Assembly: GCA_017965725.1 (NCBI GenBank)
Contig: JAGCPK010000078.1
Coordinates: 1-64,000, forward strand
Source of the DNA: Prevotella sp.
GTDB taxonomy: Bacteria > Bacteroidota > Bacteroidia > Bacteroidales > Bacteroidaceae
Reading direction: 5' to 3'
Length of the DNA stretch: 64,000 bases
Both the position numbers and the translations under genes were made by a program. Positions 16,827-24,856 of this stretch are shown here, piece after piece (the stretch's first letter is position 1; every line of letters begins with the position of its first letter). The notes under the pieces were generated by a model. It was not told where the DNA came from and searched no databases. It worked only from the letters and a program-made list of their open reading frames with translations.

Positions 16827-17653
16827 ACATTATACAGCGTAATTTCTTTCGACTGATCCGTATAGGTGCCTTCGAGCAGAAAGAACAGATGGAACCCATG
16901 TCAGTCTATAAATGGGGACAACTCTATCAGTTGGCCGTCATGCATAACGTAGCCCAGTACGTCTATAATGGACTGTTGCTCTGCAAAGATCAGTTCTTCC
17001 TGCATCTGACAGACAAACAATGGCAGACTTGGGAGAATACAATCAGGGAAATACGCAAACCATCAAACGACACAGAGGAAGAAGCCGACGTGTTTCTGAG
17101 AGCAGACCAACTGACCAACCCCCTGCTGAACAGAAGACTTCAGGCAATCCTCGACGATGAACAGTCAGACATCCGCACCCGTCAACTGCTACTCACGATG
17201 ATTCGAGTTGCGAGACATATCCTAAATAAGGGCATACCCATCAGACAACTCGTTGACTTAGGAATCTTCCTCCGTACGGAAGGAGACCGTGCCGACTTTA
17301 TGACACTGGAGAAATGGCTCAAGACACTTCGTCTGCAACAAGTGGCGAAATTGGAGTCTTCGCTACTCATAGAACTCTTTGGATTTGAAAAAGAGGAGAT
17401 GGCATTTGCTGGCGGGAAAAAGGATAAGAACGTAGAACAGGTGGTACAGGAACTCATCGAGTTCACCAATACCCACGTAAAAGACTTTTATTTCTCACAG
17501 GACGCAGATAACATCTTCGTACATACAAGTAACGGAAGTGCCATGCTTGGACATATACGTCGTTCTGCACGATACTTCCGTTATTTCCCTTCAGAGACTG
17601 TGACGAACTTCTTTGCCTCCTTCGCCCATTCTCTTTCACATATCGAGGAATAA
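16823..17653 (+). CDS. Uncharacterised protein, weakly like the C-terminal half of NTP_transf_5 proteins
   Basis: A 276-residue soluble, helix-rich protein coupled to the antiporter by an ATGA overlap. The stretch around 135-190 (IPIRQLVDLGIFL followed by a WLKTLRL helix) resembles the helical part of the uncharacterised nucleotidyltransferase family NTP_transf_5, but I see no G-S...DxD catalytic signature. The resemblance is from memory and weak. It ends the galacturonate operon, 19 bases before the convergent zinc-ribbon gene, with no terminator visible between them. Function unknown. Confidence 0.5.
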   Translation: MNIIQRNFFRLIRIGAFEQKEQMEPMSVYKWGQLYQLAVMHNVAQYVYNGLLLCKDQFFLHLTDKQWQTWENTIREIRKPSNDTEEEADVFLRADQLTNPLLNRRLQAILDDEQSDIRTRQLLLTMIRVARHILNKGIPIRQLVDLGIFLRTEGDRADFMTLEKWLKTLRLQQVAKLESSLLIELFGFEKEEMAFAGGKKDKNVEQVVQELIEFTNTHVKDFYFSQDADNIFVHTSNGSAMLGHIRRSARYFRYFPSETVTNFFASFAHSLSHIEE

Positions 17654-17672
17654 GATTATCTACGAGTACAAT

Positions 17673-18506
17673 TTACGGCTTGACGGTTTTAGCAGTTTCA
17701 GCAGCCTTCTGAGCCTTCATAATGGAATCCTGTTGAGCCTCGCGACGCTTAGCCTCAGCCTCCTCCTGAATACGATCATAGGCATGGGCAGCCTCATCAT
17801 AATATGCTCCCTGCTGATGACTATCCATATATTTCTGATAGGCATCCATCGTATCTTCCAATTTCGCAGCTGCAAAATCGAGTGAGTCGATAATCAGACG
17901 AGCCTCTGGCACATGGATATTGTCGGGGTTACGGTCTATAAACAACTGAAGGGTTGACTTAGACTGGCTGGCGAATGCATTCTGCCAATCACGATCTACC
18001 TTCTTCAATATTTCCAGATGAGCTTTAATAGAGTCACGATGGGCAACTGAGGCATCAATATACATGTCGAGAAAGTTTTGAAGAACGGCAGGCTCCGTAC
18101 TCATCATGGCATTCTCGTAAGCACGCATCTCATTTTCCTGTTGCGATTTCTGGTAGAAATAGATTCCCAAGAACACAATGATCAGGGCAATAACGAAACC
18201 CACGACGATAGATGACCACAGAATCTTATGACCCTTTTTCTTCTTAGGTTCTTCTGGCTGCGGAATCTCGGGAATCTCAGGAATCAGACCATAAATCTGG
18301 GAAGTCACCTCTGGTTCTGTTTCGTGAACACTTGCAGAAGCATTGATGCTGCAATGACAATTGGGACATTCGTGATCATCCTTGAAAATATACGCTCCAC
18401 AATCTGGGCAACGGGTTATCTTACCTGCGATGTCTATCCCACATGAGGGGCAAGTCTTTGCACGGTCGCTTACCTGATGACCGCATTCCGGACACTTGAT
18501 AATCAT
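17673..18506 (-). CDS. Membrane protein with two zinc ribbons
   Basis: A 277-residue protein. The first 55 residues hold CPECGHQ...CPSCG and CPDCGAY...CPNCHC, four CxxC knuckles forming two zinc ribbons. A proline/glutamate-rich linker follows, then one membrane span at about 98-118 (ILWSSIVVGFVIALIIVFLG) and a helical C-terminal domain ending in a charged coiled coil. Topology with the ribbons inside and the coil outside is inferred from the KKKKGH stretch before the span. It follows the GH25 gene by 34 bases and is probably cotranscribed. Function unknown. Confidence 0.75.
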   Translation of the reverse strand: MIIKCPECGHQVSDRAKTCPSCGIDIAGKITRCPDCGAYIFKDDHECPNCHCSINASASVHETEPEVTSQIYGLIPEIPEIPQPEEPKKKKGHKILWSSIVVGFVIALIIVFLGIYFYQKSQQENEMRAYENAMMSTEPAVLQNFLDMYIDASVAHRDSIKAHLEILKKVDRDWQNAFASQSKSTLQLFIDRNPDNIHVPEARLIIDSLDFAAAKLEDTMDAYQKYMDSHQQGAYYDEAAHAYDRIQEEAEAKRREAQQDSIMKAQKAAETAKTVKP

Positions 18507-18540
18507 TTTATTTCTTTATTTCAGTTTTACTAATTAAGAT

Positions 18541-19434
18541 TTAATGGCGAAAGCGGATTTCTCGTAGAGTATGATCTCCCAAGAAACGCGACTTATCGAT
18601 ATATCCGTTCACACCAACGATTCTCCCCTTTCCCGTATATTGCCACATAGTGATGTCACGTTCATCTGCCAGCACAGGCTCCACGTCTTGATACATGGCA
18701 ATCATCAACTGGTAGTCATCTAACATACCCACCAGATGCTTATTGTAGAAATTACGGAATGTATAGACGAGCGGTTTCTGGCGATAGGTTCTCTCAATCA
18801 TACGAAGGAATGTCATCAGTGAGTCGCAGAACTGCTCCGTAGGCAAATTACCGGTTGTCTCCACGTCAATCATAGGAATCAGATCTTGTTCGCCAGGCAG
18901 ACACTGAGTCGTGAAATTGCGCAGTTGCAGGCTCAACGGCGTCTTTGGACGGAAGAAATGGTAGGAGCCAACCTTTAGTCCATAACGATGAGCCAGTTCA
19001 ATATTCCTTTCGTATTTCGCATCAATACGGTCACCACCTTCTGTAGCCTTCAGATAGACATACGCCATCTTTGTGTTGTTACCCACGGTCTCCCAGAACA
19101 CCTCTCCCTGATAATGCGAGAGATCTATTCCATGCACATGGTCGCAGGTGTCCTCGCAGAGGATATAGGGATCCATGTCACTGTCCTCCAGATTAACTAT
19201 GGGCTTAGATCGAACAACAGTCCTCTTGTTTTTCTTTTTCGATGTTCTCTTCGAGGATTTCTTTGTAGATTTCTTCGTTGACTTCTTCGCTGTCGCCTTC
19301 TTTTTGCTTTTCACCACCTTGGTGGTCTTTGGACGAGAACGCCGTTTGTTGTTGGTTCTTGTGCGTTGGGCAAGTGCATCACCAACAATCATCATGGCAA
19401 TACAAATGACCAATAAATATATGAGCTTCTTCAT
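18541..19434 (-). CDS. GH25-family lysozyme with a very basic linker
   Basis: Exported muramidase-type enzyme. After a signal peptide (cleavage near DALAQ) residues 24-77 are almost only Lys, Arg, Ser and Thr. The catalytic domain follows with HGIDLSHYQG at 101-110, VYLKATEGGD near 126-135, GSYHFFRP and the PMIDVETTG strand with the acidic catalytic pair; this is the GH25 set. GH25 enzymes cut the MurNAc-GlcNAc bond of peptidoglycan. The lysine-rich linker could bind acidic polymers, which is inference. Promoter box at 19455-19462. Confidence 0.87.
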   Translation of the reverse strand: MKKLIYLLVICIAMMIVGDALAQRTRTNNKRRSRPKTTKVVKSKKKATAKKSTKKSTKKSSKRTSKKKNKRTVVRSKPIVNLEDSDMDPYILCEDTCDHVHGIDLSHYQGEVFWETVGNNTKMAYVYLKATEGGDRIDAKYERNIELAHRYGLKVGSYHFFRPKTPLSLQLRNFTTQCLPGEQDLIPMIDVETTGNLPTEQFCDSLMTFLRMIERTYRQKPLVYTFRNFYNKHLVGMLDDYQLMIAMYQDVEPVLADERDITMWQYTGKGRIVGVNGYIDKSRFLGDHTLREIRFRH

Positions 19435-19454
19435 TCTGTTCTAAATTTGAGTTG

Positions 19455-19462
19455 CAAAGATA
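19455..19462 (-). promoter_or_regulatory. Promoter -7 box of the GH25 gene
   Basis: TATCTTTG on the minus strand, 20 bases before the ATG. It faces away from the protease promoter at 19506-19513; ATTATGGATTATGA-type words lie between. Confidence 0.55.
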
Positions 19463-19505
19463 CAAAAAAATATGAATTATGGATTATGAATTATGGATTA
19501 TTTTG

Positions 19506-19513
19506 TATCTTTG
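19506..19513 (+). promoter_or_regulatory. Promoter -7 box that fixes the protease start
   Basis: TATCTTTG, 19 bases before the ATG at 19533. It lies inside the longer open frame that begins at 19479, so that earlier start is rejected. Confidence 0.6.
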
Positions 19514-19532
19514 CACCAAAATATTGAGATAT

Positions 19533-20798
19533 ATGAAGAAATTTGTTTTTGCCCTATCCATTATAATGTTGTTTATAGCATGCAATAAGGATGATGACTA
19601 TCAGGAAATCAAGGCAGACCGTACGGTATTAGTATATATTTCTGGAGAATGCAGCCTCTGGGATTATGTTGATTCTGACTTAGAAGAGATGAAAACCGGT
19701 TCACAAACAATAGGCGATAACAATCTGGTGGTTTATGTGGACCGTGGCAATACGGAAGAAATCCCCTGGCTAGCAAGAATCTCTAAAGGTCAATTGGTTG
19801 ACTCTGTCTCTATCAAAGACATTGTCAAGAAGATGGACCTTACTCCAGTAAAGACTTCTGTCACAGACGACCCATATTCCAGTGAAGCCCAAGTGATGGA
19901 AGGTGTGCTCAGATATGCTTTTAATAAATATCCCTCGAAGAATAACGACTACGGTTTGGTATTATGGGGGCACGGCACAGGATGGCTGATTCAAGACTCC
20001 ATCTCTTATAATGCGATGGCGCGAAAAAAGGCCTACGGTATTGATAATGGAAAAAACGGATATAGTGACATCGGCAAATGGCTGAATTTCCCCTCAATGG
20101 CAAAACTGCTCTCCAAACTGCCTCATCTGACATTCATTTTTGGTGACTGCTGTCATACGATGTGCTTGGAGATTGCCTATGAACTGCGCTACGTAACGGA
20201 CTATCTCATAGGTACTCCTGCGGAGATTCCTGGTGTGGGAGCGCCTTACGATACCATAATTCCTGCCTTATTTGAGAGAACCACTTTCTGGCAATCCATT
20301 ATTGACAGATATTACGAACAGAAAGCGGGTGGATATGAACTTCCCCTGTCTGTCATTAAGACCAGTGAGATAGAGAATCTCGCAAACGCTACGAAGACTG
20401 TTCTGAAGACATTTGGTGACAAATTTCAAGACAACGAAACATATCCAGATCTAAGCGATTTGATACACTATTATTATAACTATTTTGGCGATAAACAAAT
20501 TTACTATGATGCAAATGACTTTATCCTCAAATATGCTTCGACAAATGAATATAACACATGGAAAAAGGCATTAGATCAGGCTGTCATTTATAAGAAGATG
20601 GCCACAAGATGGATGACAAACCTTGTGCCAAGATATGGAACGTGGACGACCTTTTATGGTGACTTTGAAATGACTGAAGAGAAATACGGTGGTGTCAGCA
20701 TGCATATTCCACAATGGAAGTTCCAAAATACATACAACAAGACGATCAAGCAAATGGGTTGGTATTATGCAGCAGGCTATTCCGATATAGGCTGGTGA
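19533..20798 (+). CDS. Clostripain-type (C11) cysteine protease, lipoprotein
   Basis: A 421-residue surface or periplasmic protein. The start MKKFVFALSIIMLFIAC gives a lipoprotein signal with the lipobox cysteine at 17. The C11 marks are LVLWGHGTGW with the catalytic histidine and FGDCCHTMCLEIAYEL with the nucleophile cysteine in the DxC-M-E pattern. C11 proteases cut after basic residues and often self-process; I see no obvious linker for that. The last 22 bases overlap the convergent gldE gene. Confidence 0.85.
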   Translation: MKKFVFALSIIMLFIACNKDDDYQEIKADRTVLVYISGECSLWDYVDSDLEEMKTGSQTIGDNNLVVYVDRGNTEEIPWLARISKGQLVDSVSIKDIVKKMDLTPVKTSVTDDPYSSEAQVMEGVLRYAFNKYPSKNNDYGLVLWGHGTGWLIQDSISYNAMARKKAYGIDNGKNGYSDIGKWLNFPSMAKLLSKLPHLTFIFGDCCHTMCLEIAYELRYVTDYLIGTPAEIPGVGAPYDTIIPALFERTTFWQSIIDRYYEQKAGGYELPLSVIKTSEIENLANATKTVLKTFGDKFQDNETYPDLSDLIHYYYNYFGDKQIYYDANDFILKYASTNEYNTWKKALDQAVIYKKMATRWMTNLVPRYGTWTTFYGDFEMTEEKYGGVSMHIPQWKFQNTYNKTIKQMGWYYAAGYSDIGW

Positions 20799-22099
20799 AC
20801 CACCACTTTGATTTTTGAGATACGGTGCTCGTCAAGTTCAGTCACTTCAAAGGTAAAGTGCTTATAGTCGATGCGTTCATGCAATTCTGGGAAATCACCT
20901 TTGATTTCCAACAACAATCCTGCTAAGGAATCTGCATCACCTTCCACCTCCTCAAAAATCTCATCGTCGAGGTCCATAATCTTGTAGAAGTCTGATAGCA
21001 ATGTCTTTCCCTCAAAGACATAGGTGTTGGCATTTATGCGGACATAACTTTTCTCTTCTTCGTCGTACTCGTCGTTGATTTCTCCAACAATCTCCTCCAA
21101 TATATCTTCCAGCGTAATAATGCCACTCGTACCACCAAACTCATCCACCACAATGGCGATATGTACTTTGTTATCCTGGAACTCACGCAACAAATCATCA
21201 ATCTTCTTTGTTTCTGGTACGAAATAAGGAGGACGTATCAATGACTGCCAACGGAAATTAGCCGGTTTCGACAGATGCGGCAGCAAGTCCTTAATATAAA
21301 GAATTCCACGCACATTGTCGATAGAGTCCTGATAGACAGGGATGCGAGAATAGTTATTCTCAACGATACACTTGATGACATCTGGGAACTTACTACGGAA
21401 GTCCAGATCCACCACATCCTGTCGTGATGTCATAACCTCTTTAGCAGTCTCATCTCCAAACCGGACAATACCCTCCAGCATATTCTTTTCTTCCTTCAGT
21501 TCTTCCTCATCTGTCAATTCGAGAGCCTGTTCAAGATCGTCAACACTGAGAACGTGGTTCTCCTTTTGTACCACCTTCGAAGCCCAGATGCCTGAACGAA
21601 TCAACACGGATGCCACAGGGTAGAACAACTTCCGCAGAAAAGCTATACCACCGCAGAACCGACGACACATAGCCAAAGCATGCTGACCACAATAGACCTT
21701 CGGAATGATTTCTCCGAAGAGCAAAAGCAAGAAAGTCAGAAAGACTGTGATAACAATGAACTCCAACCACCAGGCAGCATTACCAAAGTTGATCACATGA
21801 CTGATAAAATAGGTACTGAGCATGATGATAGCCACGTTCACCAAGTTATTGGTAATAAGGATGGTGGCCAACGTACGCTCAGAATCCTCACCTAACTTTA
21901 ATATTCTCTTGTCACGTTCGTTATTGCTTTCCTCAAGCTCATTCAAGTCGTTGGGAGATAAAGAGAAAAAGGCAATCTCAGAACCAGATGCAAAACCAGA
22001 AAAGACAAGAAGTATAGCAGCAAGTACACCCGCAAAGATGGCTCCTATGGAGGGAGCCATGATTTCTACTTCATCAAATATTTGTTGAAAATAGTCCAT
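20777..22099 (-). CDS. gldE: GldE-like DUF21/CBS/CorC membrane protein
   Basis: A 440-residue protein with an N-terminal DUF21 membrane domain (four hydrophobic segments within about 1-170), a CBS pair (motif VMTSRQDVVDLD and RIPVYQDSIDNVRGILYIKDLLP) and a C-terminal CorC_HlyC domain. Bacteroidetes annotate this form, beside ssb, as gliding-motility-associated GldE, even in non-gliding species, where divalent-cation export is a likelier role. It is nine bases downstream of ssb on the same strand. The gene end overlaps the clostripain gene by 22 bases. Confidence 0.82.
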   Translation of the reverse strand: MDYFQQIFDEVEIMAPSIGAIFAGVLAAILLVFSGFASGSEIAFFSLSPNDLNELEESNNERDKRILKLGEDSERTLATILITNNLVNVAIIMLSTYFISHVINFGNAAWWLEFIVITVFLTFLLLLFGEIIPKVYCGQHALAMCRRFCGGIAFLRKLFYPVASVLIRSGIWASKVVQKENHVLSVDDLEQALELTDEEELKEEKNMLEGIVRFGDETAKEVMTSRQDVVDLDFRSKFPDVIKCIVENNYSRIPVYQDSIDNVRGILYIKDLLPHLSKPANFRWQSLIRPPYFVPETKKIDDLLREFQDNKVHIAIVVDEFGGTSGIITLEDILEEIVGEINDEYDEEEKSYVRINANTYVFEGKTLLSDFYKIMDLDDEIFEEVEGDADSLAGLLLEIKGDFPELHERIDYKHFTFEVTELDEHRISKIKVVVHQPISE

Positions 22100-22108
22100 T
22101 ATCTGATC

Positions 22109-22534
22109 TTAGAAAGGAAGACCTTCACCCGATTCCCCCTGACCTTCAGGTTGGATAATGGGTTCGCTGGCTATTATCGGCTGTTCTGTCTCACCAGACG
22201 TACTCGATTTGGGAGTTAGCATCTCCATATTATCTGCCCAAATCTCTGTAGCATAACGGCGCTGTCCTTGTTTGTCATCATAGGTGGTGTAACGGATACG
22301 GCCTTCAATATAGAGCTTGTCGCCTTTATGAACATATTTCTCCACCACTTCAGCCAGCCTTCTCCATAAAATGACGTTATGCCAGTCTGTGTGCTCTGGA
22401 ACCTGCGTTCCATTCTGCAATGTGTAACCACGTTCTGTCGTAGCTAAACGAATACGGGCCACAGCCACACCCTGATCTACATACCTTACCTCCGGATCTT
22501 GTCCGACATTTCCAATAAGCATTACTTTATTCAT
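22109..22534 (-). CDS. ssb: Single-stranded DNA-binding protein
   Basis: Cytoplasmic SSB of 141 residues: the OB fold starts MNKVMLIGNVGQDPEVRY and includes WHNVILWRRLAEVVEKYVHKG and the YTTYDDKQGQRRY loop. The short disordered tail ends GEGLPF, the Bacteroidetes version of the partner-binding acidic tip. It lies between an unknown gene (28 bases upstream) and gldE. Confidence 0.95.
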   Translation of the reverse strand: MNKVMLIGNVGQDPEVRYVDQGVAVARIRLATTERGYTLQNGTQVPEHTDWHNVILWRRLAEVVEKYVHKGDKLYIEGRIRYTTYDDKQGQRRYATEIWADNMEMLTPKSSTSGETEQPIIASEPIIQPEGQGESGEGLPF

Positions 22535-22562
22535 AGCGATTATTATTTAAAGAGTTTAACAT

Positions 22563-23102
22563 TCAAGACTTGGCCATCCCCAAGTAACGGAATTTGAAGT
22601 TCTTTCCCTTAGCCGAAGGGAACTGGCTGCGAGCATCAACACGCTCACGCAGATAATCCACGATACGATTATAGCAGTCAATACCTGACTCCGCCTTCAC
22701 GTCTGCCACAAACTGTGTGTCACGATATTGGAATTTTCCCGTACCAGGCACTAGAAGAACGCGTTTAAAATCGATGGCGCCCTCATACCATCCCTGACGA
22801 ATCTCATTCAAACGCACCAGTGCAGGAGCAACCTTCGGTATGGGTTGTACTCCCACATGTACGGCTTTTTTCTCTTTAAAATCTTGCATCGTTTCCGCTT
22901 CTGTTTTTATAATGATGAAATAAACACGGGGTCTTACCTTATAGCGCTTTGGATAAAACACATCACTGGCAACATACTCACGAATGTCTGCTTCGAGTAC
23001 GGGGTTCATACTTACTTCATCAATATCCCTTAAGAAATCTATTGCTTCGTCAACACTGGATACTAGCGTTTCATGATCGAAATACCTTAAATATAAATTC
23101 AT
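22563..23102 (-). CDS. Conserved-looking protein of unknown function
   Basis: A 179-residue soluble protein, not recognised. It begins MNLYLRYFDHETLVSSVDEA and has a strand-rich middle (YKVRPRVYFIIIKTEAETMQDF) and a basic C-terminus (FPSAKGKNFKFRYLGMAKS). An open frame extends upstream to 23252, but that stretch is the tRNA-Gly gene read as protein; the ATG at 23102 is the sensible start. It sits between the tRNA cluster and ssb-gldE on the same strand. Confidence 0.65.
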   Translation of the reverse strand: MNLYLRYFDHETLVSSVDEAIDFLRDIDEVSMNPVLEADIREYVASDVFYPKRYKVRPRVYFIIIKTEAETMQDFKEKKAVHVGVQPIPKVAPALVRLNEIRQGWYEGAIDFKRVLLVPGTGKFQYRDTQFVADVKAESGIDCYNRIVDYLRERVDARSQFPSAKGKNFKFRYLGMAKS

Positions 23103-23136
23103 TTGTACGAGAAAAGTTGTTTTCCTTAATAAAAAG

Positions 23137-23209
23137 AGCGGAAAACGGGACTCGGACCCGCGACCCCAACCTTGGCAAGGTTGTGCTCTACCAACTGAGC
23201 TATTTCCGC
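23137..23209 (-). tRNA. tRNA-Gly (GCC), copy 1
   Basis: Glycine tRNA with anticodon GCC (23174-23176 complement) in the loop TTGCCAA closed by CAACC/GGTTG. The acceptor stem GCGGAAA/TTTCCGC is perfect. CCA is not encoded. It is the last tRNA of the cluster and is identical to the copy at 23465-23537. Confidence 0.95.
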
Positions 23210-23218
23210 ATAAAAGAG

Positions 23219-23302
23219 TGAAGAGGAGGAGACTCGAACTCCCACGTCGCAATTGACACTACCCCCTCAAAGTAGCGCGTCTACCAATTCCGCCACCTCT
23301 CC
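23219..23302 (-). tRNA. tRNA-Leu (GAG)
   Basis: Leucine tRNA for CUC/CUU. The acceptor GGAGAGG pairs with CCTCTTC, the D-arm has the leucine pattern GGCGGAATTGGTAGACGC, the anticodon is GAG and a long variable arm is present. Confidence 0.93.
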
Positions 23303-23330
23303 AACAAATCCTTTACTGAATAAAAAAGAG

Positions 23331-23412
23331 TGCCCAGAACAGGACTCGAACCTGCACGCCTCGCGGCACACGCACCTGAAACGTGCGCGTCTACCAATTC
23401 CGCCACCTGGGC
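23331..23412 (-). tRNA. tRNA-Leu (CAG)
   Basis: Leucine tRNA for CUG. The acceptor GCCCAGG pairs with TCTGGGC, the loop TTCAGGT holds anticodon CAG and a long variable arm (GCCGCGAGGC) is seen. Confidence 0.93.
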
Positions 23413-23464
23413 ATTTTCACATTCGGTCCATTACCAGAATGCCTCTTTTTTGTTCAATAAGTGG

Positions 23465-23537
23465 AGCGGAAAACGGGACTCGGACCCGCGACCCCAACCT
23501 TGGCAAGGTTGTGCTCTACCAACTGAGCTATTTCCGC
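23465..23537 (-). tRNA. tRNA-Gly (GCC), copy 2
   Basis: Identical over 73 bases to the glycine tRNA at 23137-23209. It is first in the leftward tRNA cluster Gly-Leu-Leu-Gly, about 120 bases after the promoter box at 23659-23666. Confidence 0.95.
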
Positions 23538-23658
23538 CTTTTTCTTCGGAAAAGTCGAGATTCATGGCAGCACCTAAACATAAAAGGCAAACTTTTTCTG
23601 CACTCGGCTTTCACATGAATTCCGCCTCTTTTGAAGTACATTCCTCTGAATGCGGATG

Positions 23659-23690
23659 CAAAGGTAATGCTTTTTTCGGAACTGACAAAC
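23659..23690 (-). promoter_or_regulatory. Stable-RNA-type promoter of the tRNA cluster
   Basis: On the minus strand TTTGTCAGTTC, an A-run and TACCTTTGC appear in order, with A/T tracts upstream. The same arrangement precedes tRNA-Arg at 28977-29010, so it looks like a shared tRNA promoter type. Confidence 0.7.
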
Positions 23691-23752
23691 TTTTTTGGCT
23701 TTTTTTTTCCAAAAAAATGCCTTTTTATCGAAAATAGAGTTTTCTAGTAGGA

Positions 23753-24856
23753 TTAATCCATTCGATTTCGATAGTCTTCATATCCAAATTGACGAAGAAT
23801 CTCCATCGTTCCATCTTCATGAAGCATCCCGATAGAGGGATGGGAAATACCATTGAAAGTATTTGTTTTTACTGTCGTATAGTGAATCATATCCTCAAAA
23901 ACGACCTCATCCCCAACCTTCAACTCATGATCAAAACTCCAGCAGCCCATATAGTCACCACTCAGGCAACTGTTACCTCCAAGTCTATATCCGCCTTCCT
24001 CTACATGCTCCGCACCACGGACATCTGGATAATAAGGCATCTCTAAACAGTCAGGCATGTGGCAAGTGAAACTCACGTCAAGGATGGCTGTCTTGATACC
24101 TTTATCCTCAACTATATCCACAACATGGGAAACCAACGGTCCCGTCTGCCACGCAAAAGCACTGCCAGGCTCCATTATCAATTTCAACCATGGATAACGC
24201 TTATGGAAATCCTGCATCATTTGGATTAAAAGATCCACATCATAGTCTTTACGTGTCATCAGATGGCCGCCACCAAAGTTGATCCAATTCAATTGTGGAA
24301 ACCATCTCGAGAACTTCTCCTCAATATGAGCCAGCGTGCGTTGAAACACATCTGCCCCACTCTCACAATGACAATGACAATGGAAACCCTTTATGTCCGA
24401 AGGCAGTTGATCTGGCAATTTTTCTGCTGTCACTCCAAATCTCGTGCCTGGCGCACAGGGATTATAGAGTAAGGTTCCCACCTCGGAATACTCAGGATTA
24501 ATCCGAAGTCCAATGGATACACTTTTAGCACGCTCATGGAAACGTTTGTACTGGGAGAAAGAATTGAAAGTTAAGTGGGAAGAGCAAGCCACAATGGCCT
24601 CAAACTCATCATCAGTATAGGCTGGCGAATAAGTATGGGCCGGTGCACCAAACTCCTCAAAAGCCAAACGAGCCTCCGAGAGCGAGCTTGCCGTTGTGGC
24701 ATGAATGTACTCACGGAAGATGGAAAAAGTCTTCCACAAAGCGAAGGCTTTGAAAGCAAGGATAATCTCAATATCGGCTTTCGCCGCAACATCAGCGATG
24801 AGCTTGAGGTTGCGGCGAAGCTTTTTCTCTTCTATAATATAAATAGGTGTAGCCAT
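23753..24856 (-). CDS. nspC: Carboxynorspermidine decarboxylase
   Basis: PLP enzyme of the alanine-racemase-fold decarboxylases that makes norspermidine/spermidine from carboxy-precursors. The 367 residues show ILAFKAFALWKTF near residues 33-45 with the PLP lysine, HCHCESGAD, NFGGGHLMTRKDYD, EPGSAFAWQTGPLV and GNSCLSGDYMG with the second-subunit cysteine. Start: ATG at 24856, which shares its A with the TGA of the kinase gene (TGATG), rather than the GTG three bases earlier. The dehydrogenase partner gene is not in the window. Confidence 0.9.
   Translation of the reverse strand: MATPIYIIEEKKLRRNLKLIADVAAKADIEIILAFKAFALWKTFSIFREYIHATTASSLSEARLAFEEFGAPAHTYSPAYTDDEFEAIVACSSHLTFNSFSQYKRFHERAKSVSIGLRINPEYSEVGTLLYNPCAPGTRFGVTAEKLPDQLPSDIKGFHCHCHCESGADVFQRTLAHIEEKFSRWFPQLNWINFGGGHLMTRKDYDVDLLIQMMQDFHKRYPWLKLIMEPGSAFAWQTGPLVSHVVDIVEDKGIKTAILDVSFTCHMPDCLEMPYYPDVRGAEHVEEGGYRLGGNSCLSGDYMGCWSFDHELKVGDEVVFEDMIHYTTVKTNTFNGISHPSIGMLHEDGTMEILRQFGYEDYRNRMD

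Noticed and set aside
23103..23252. N-terminal extension of the unknown gene before ssb
   Set aside because: The extension translates the tRNA-Gly gene and its spacer.
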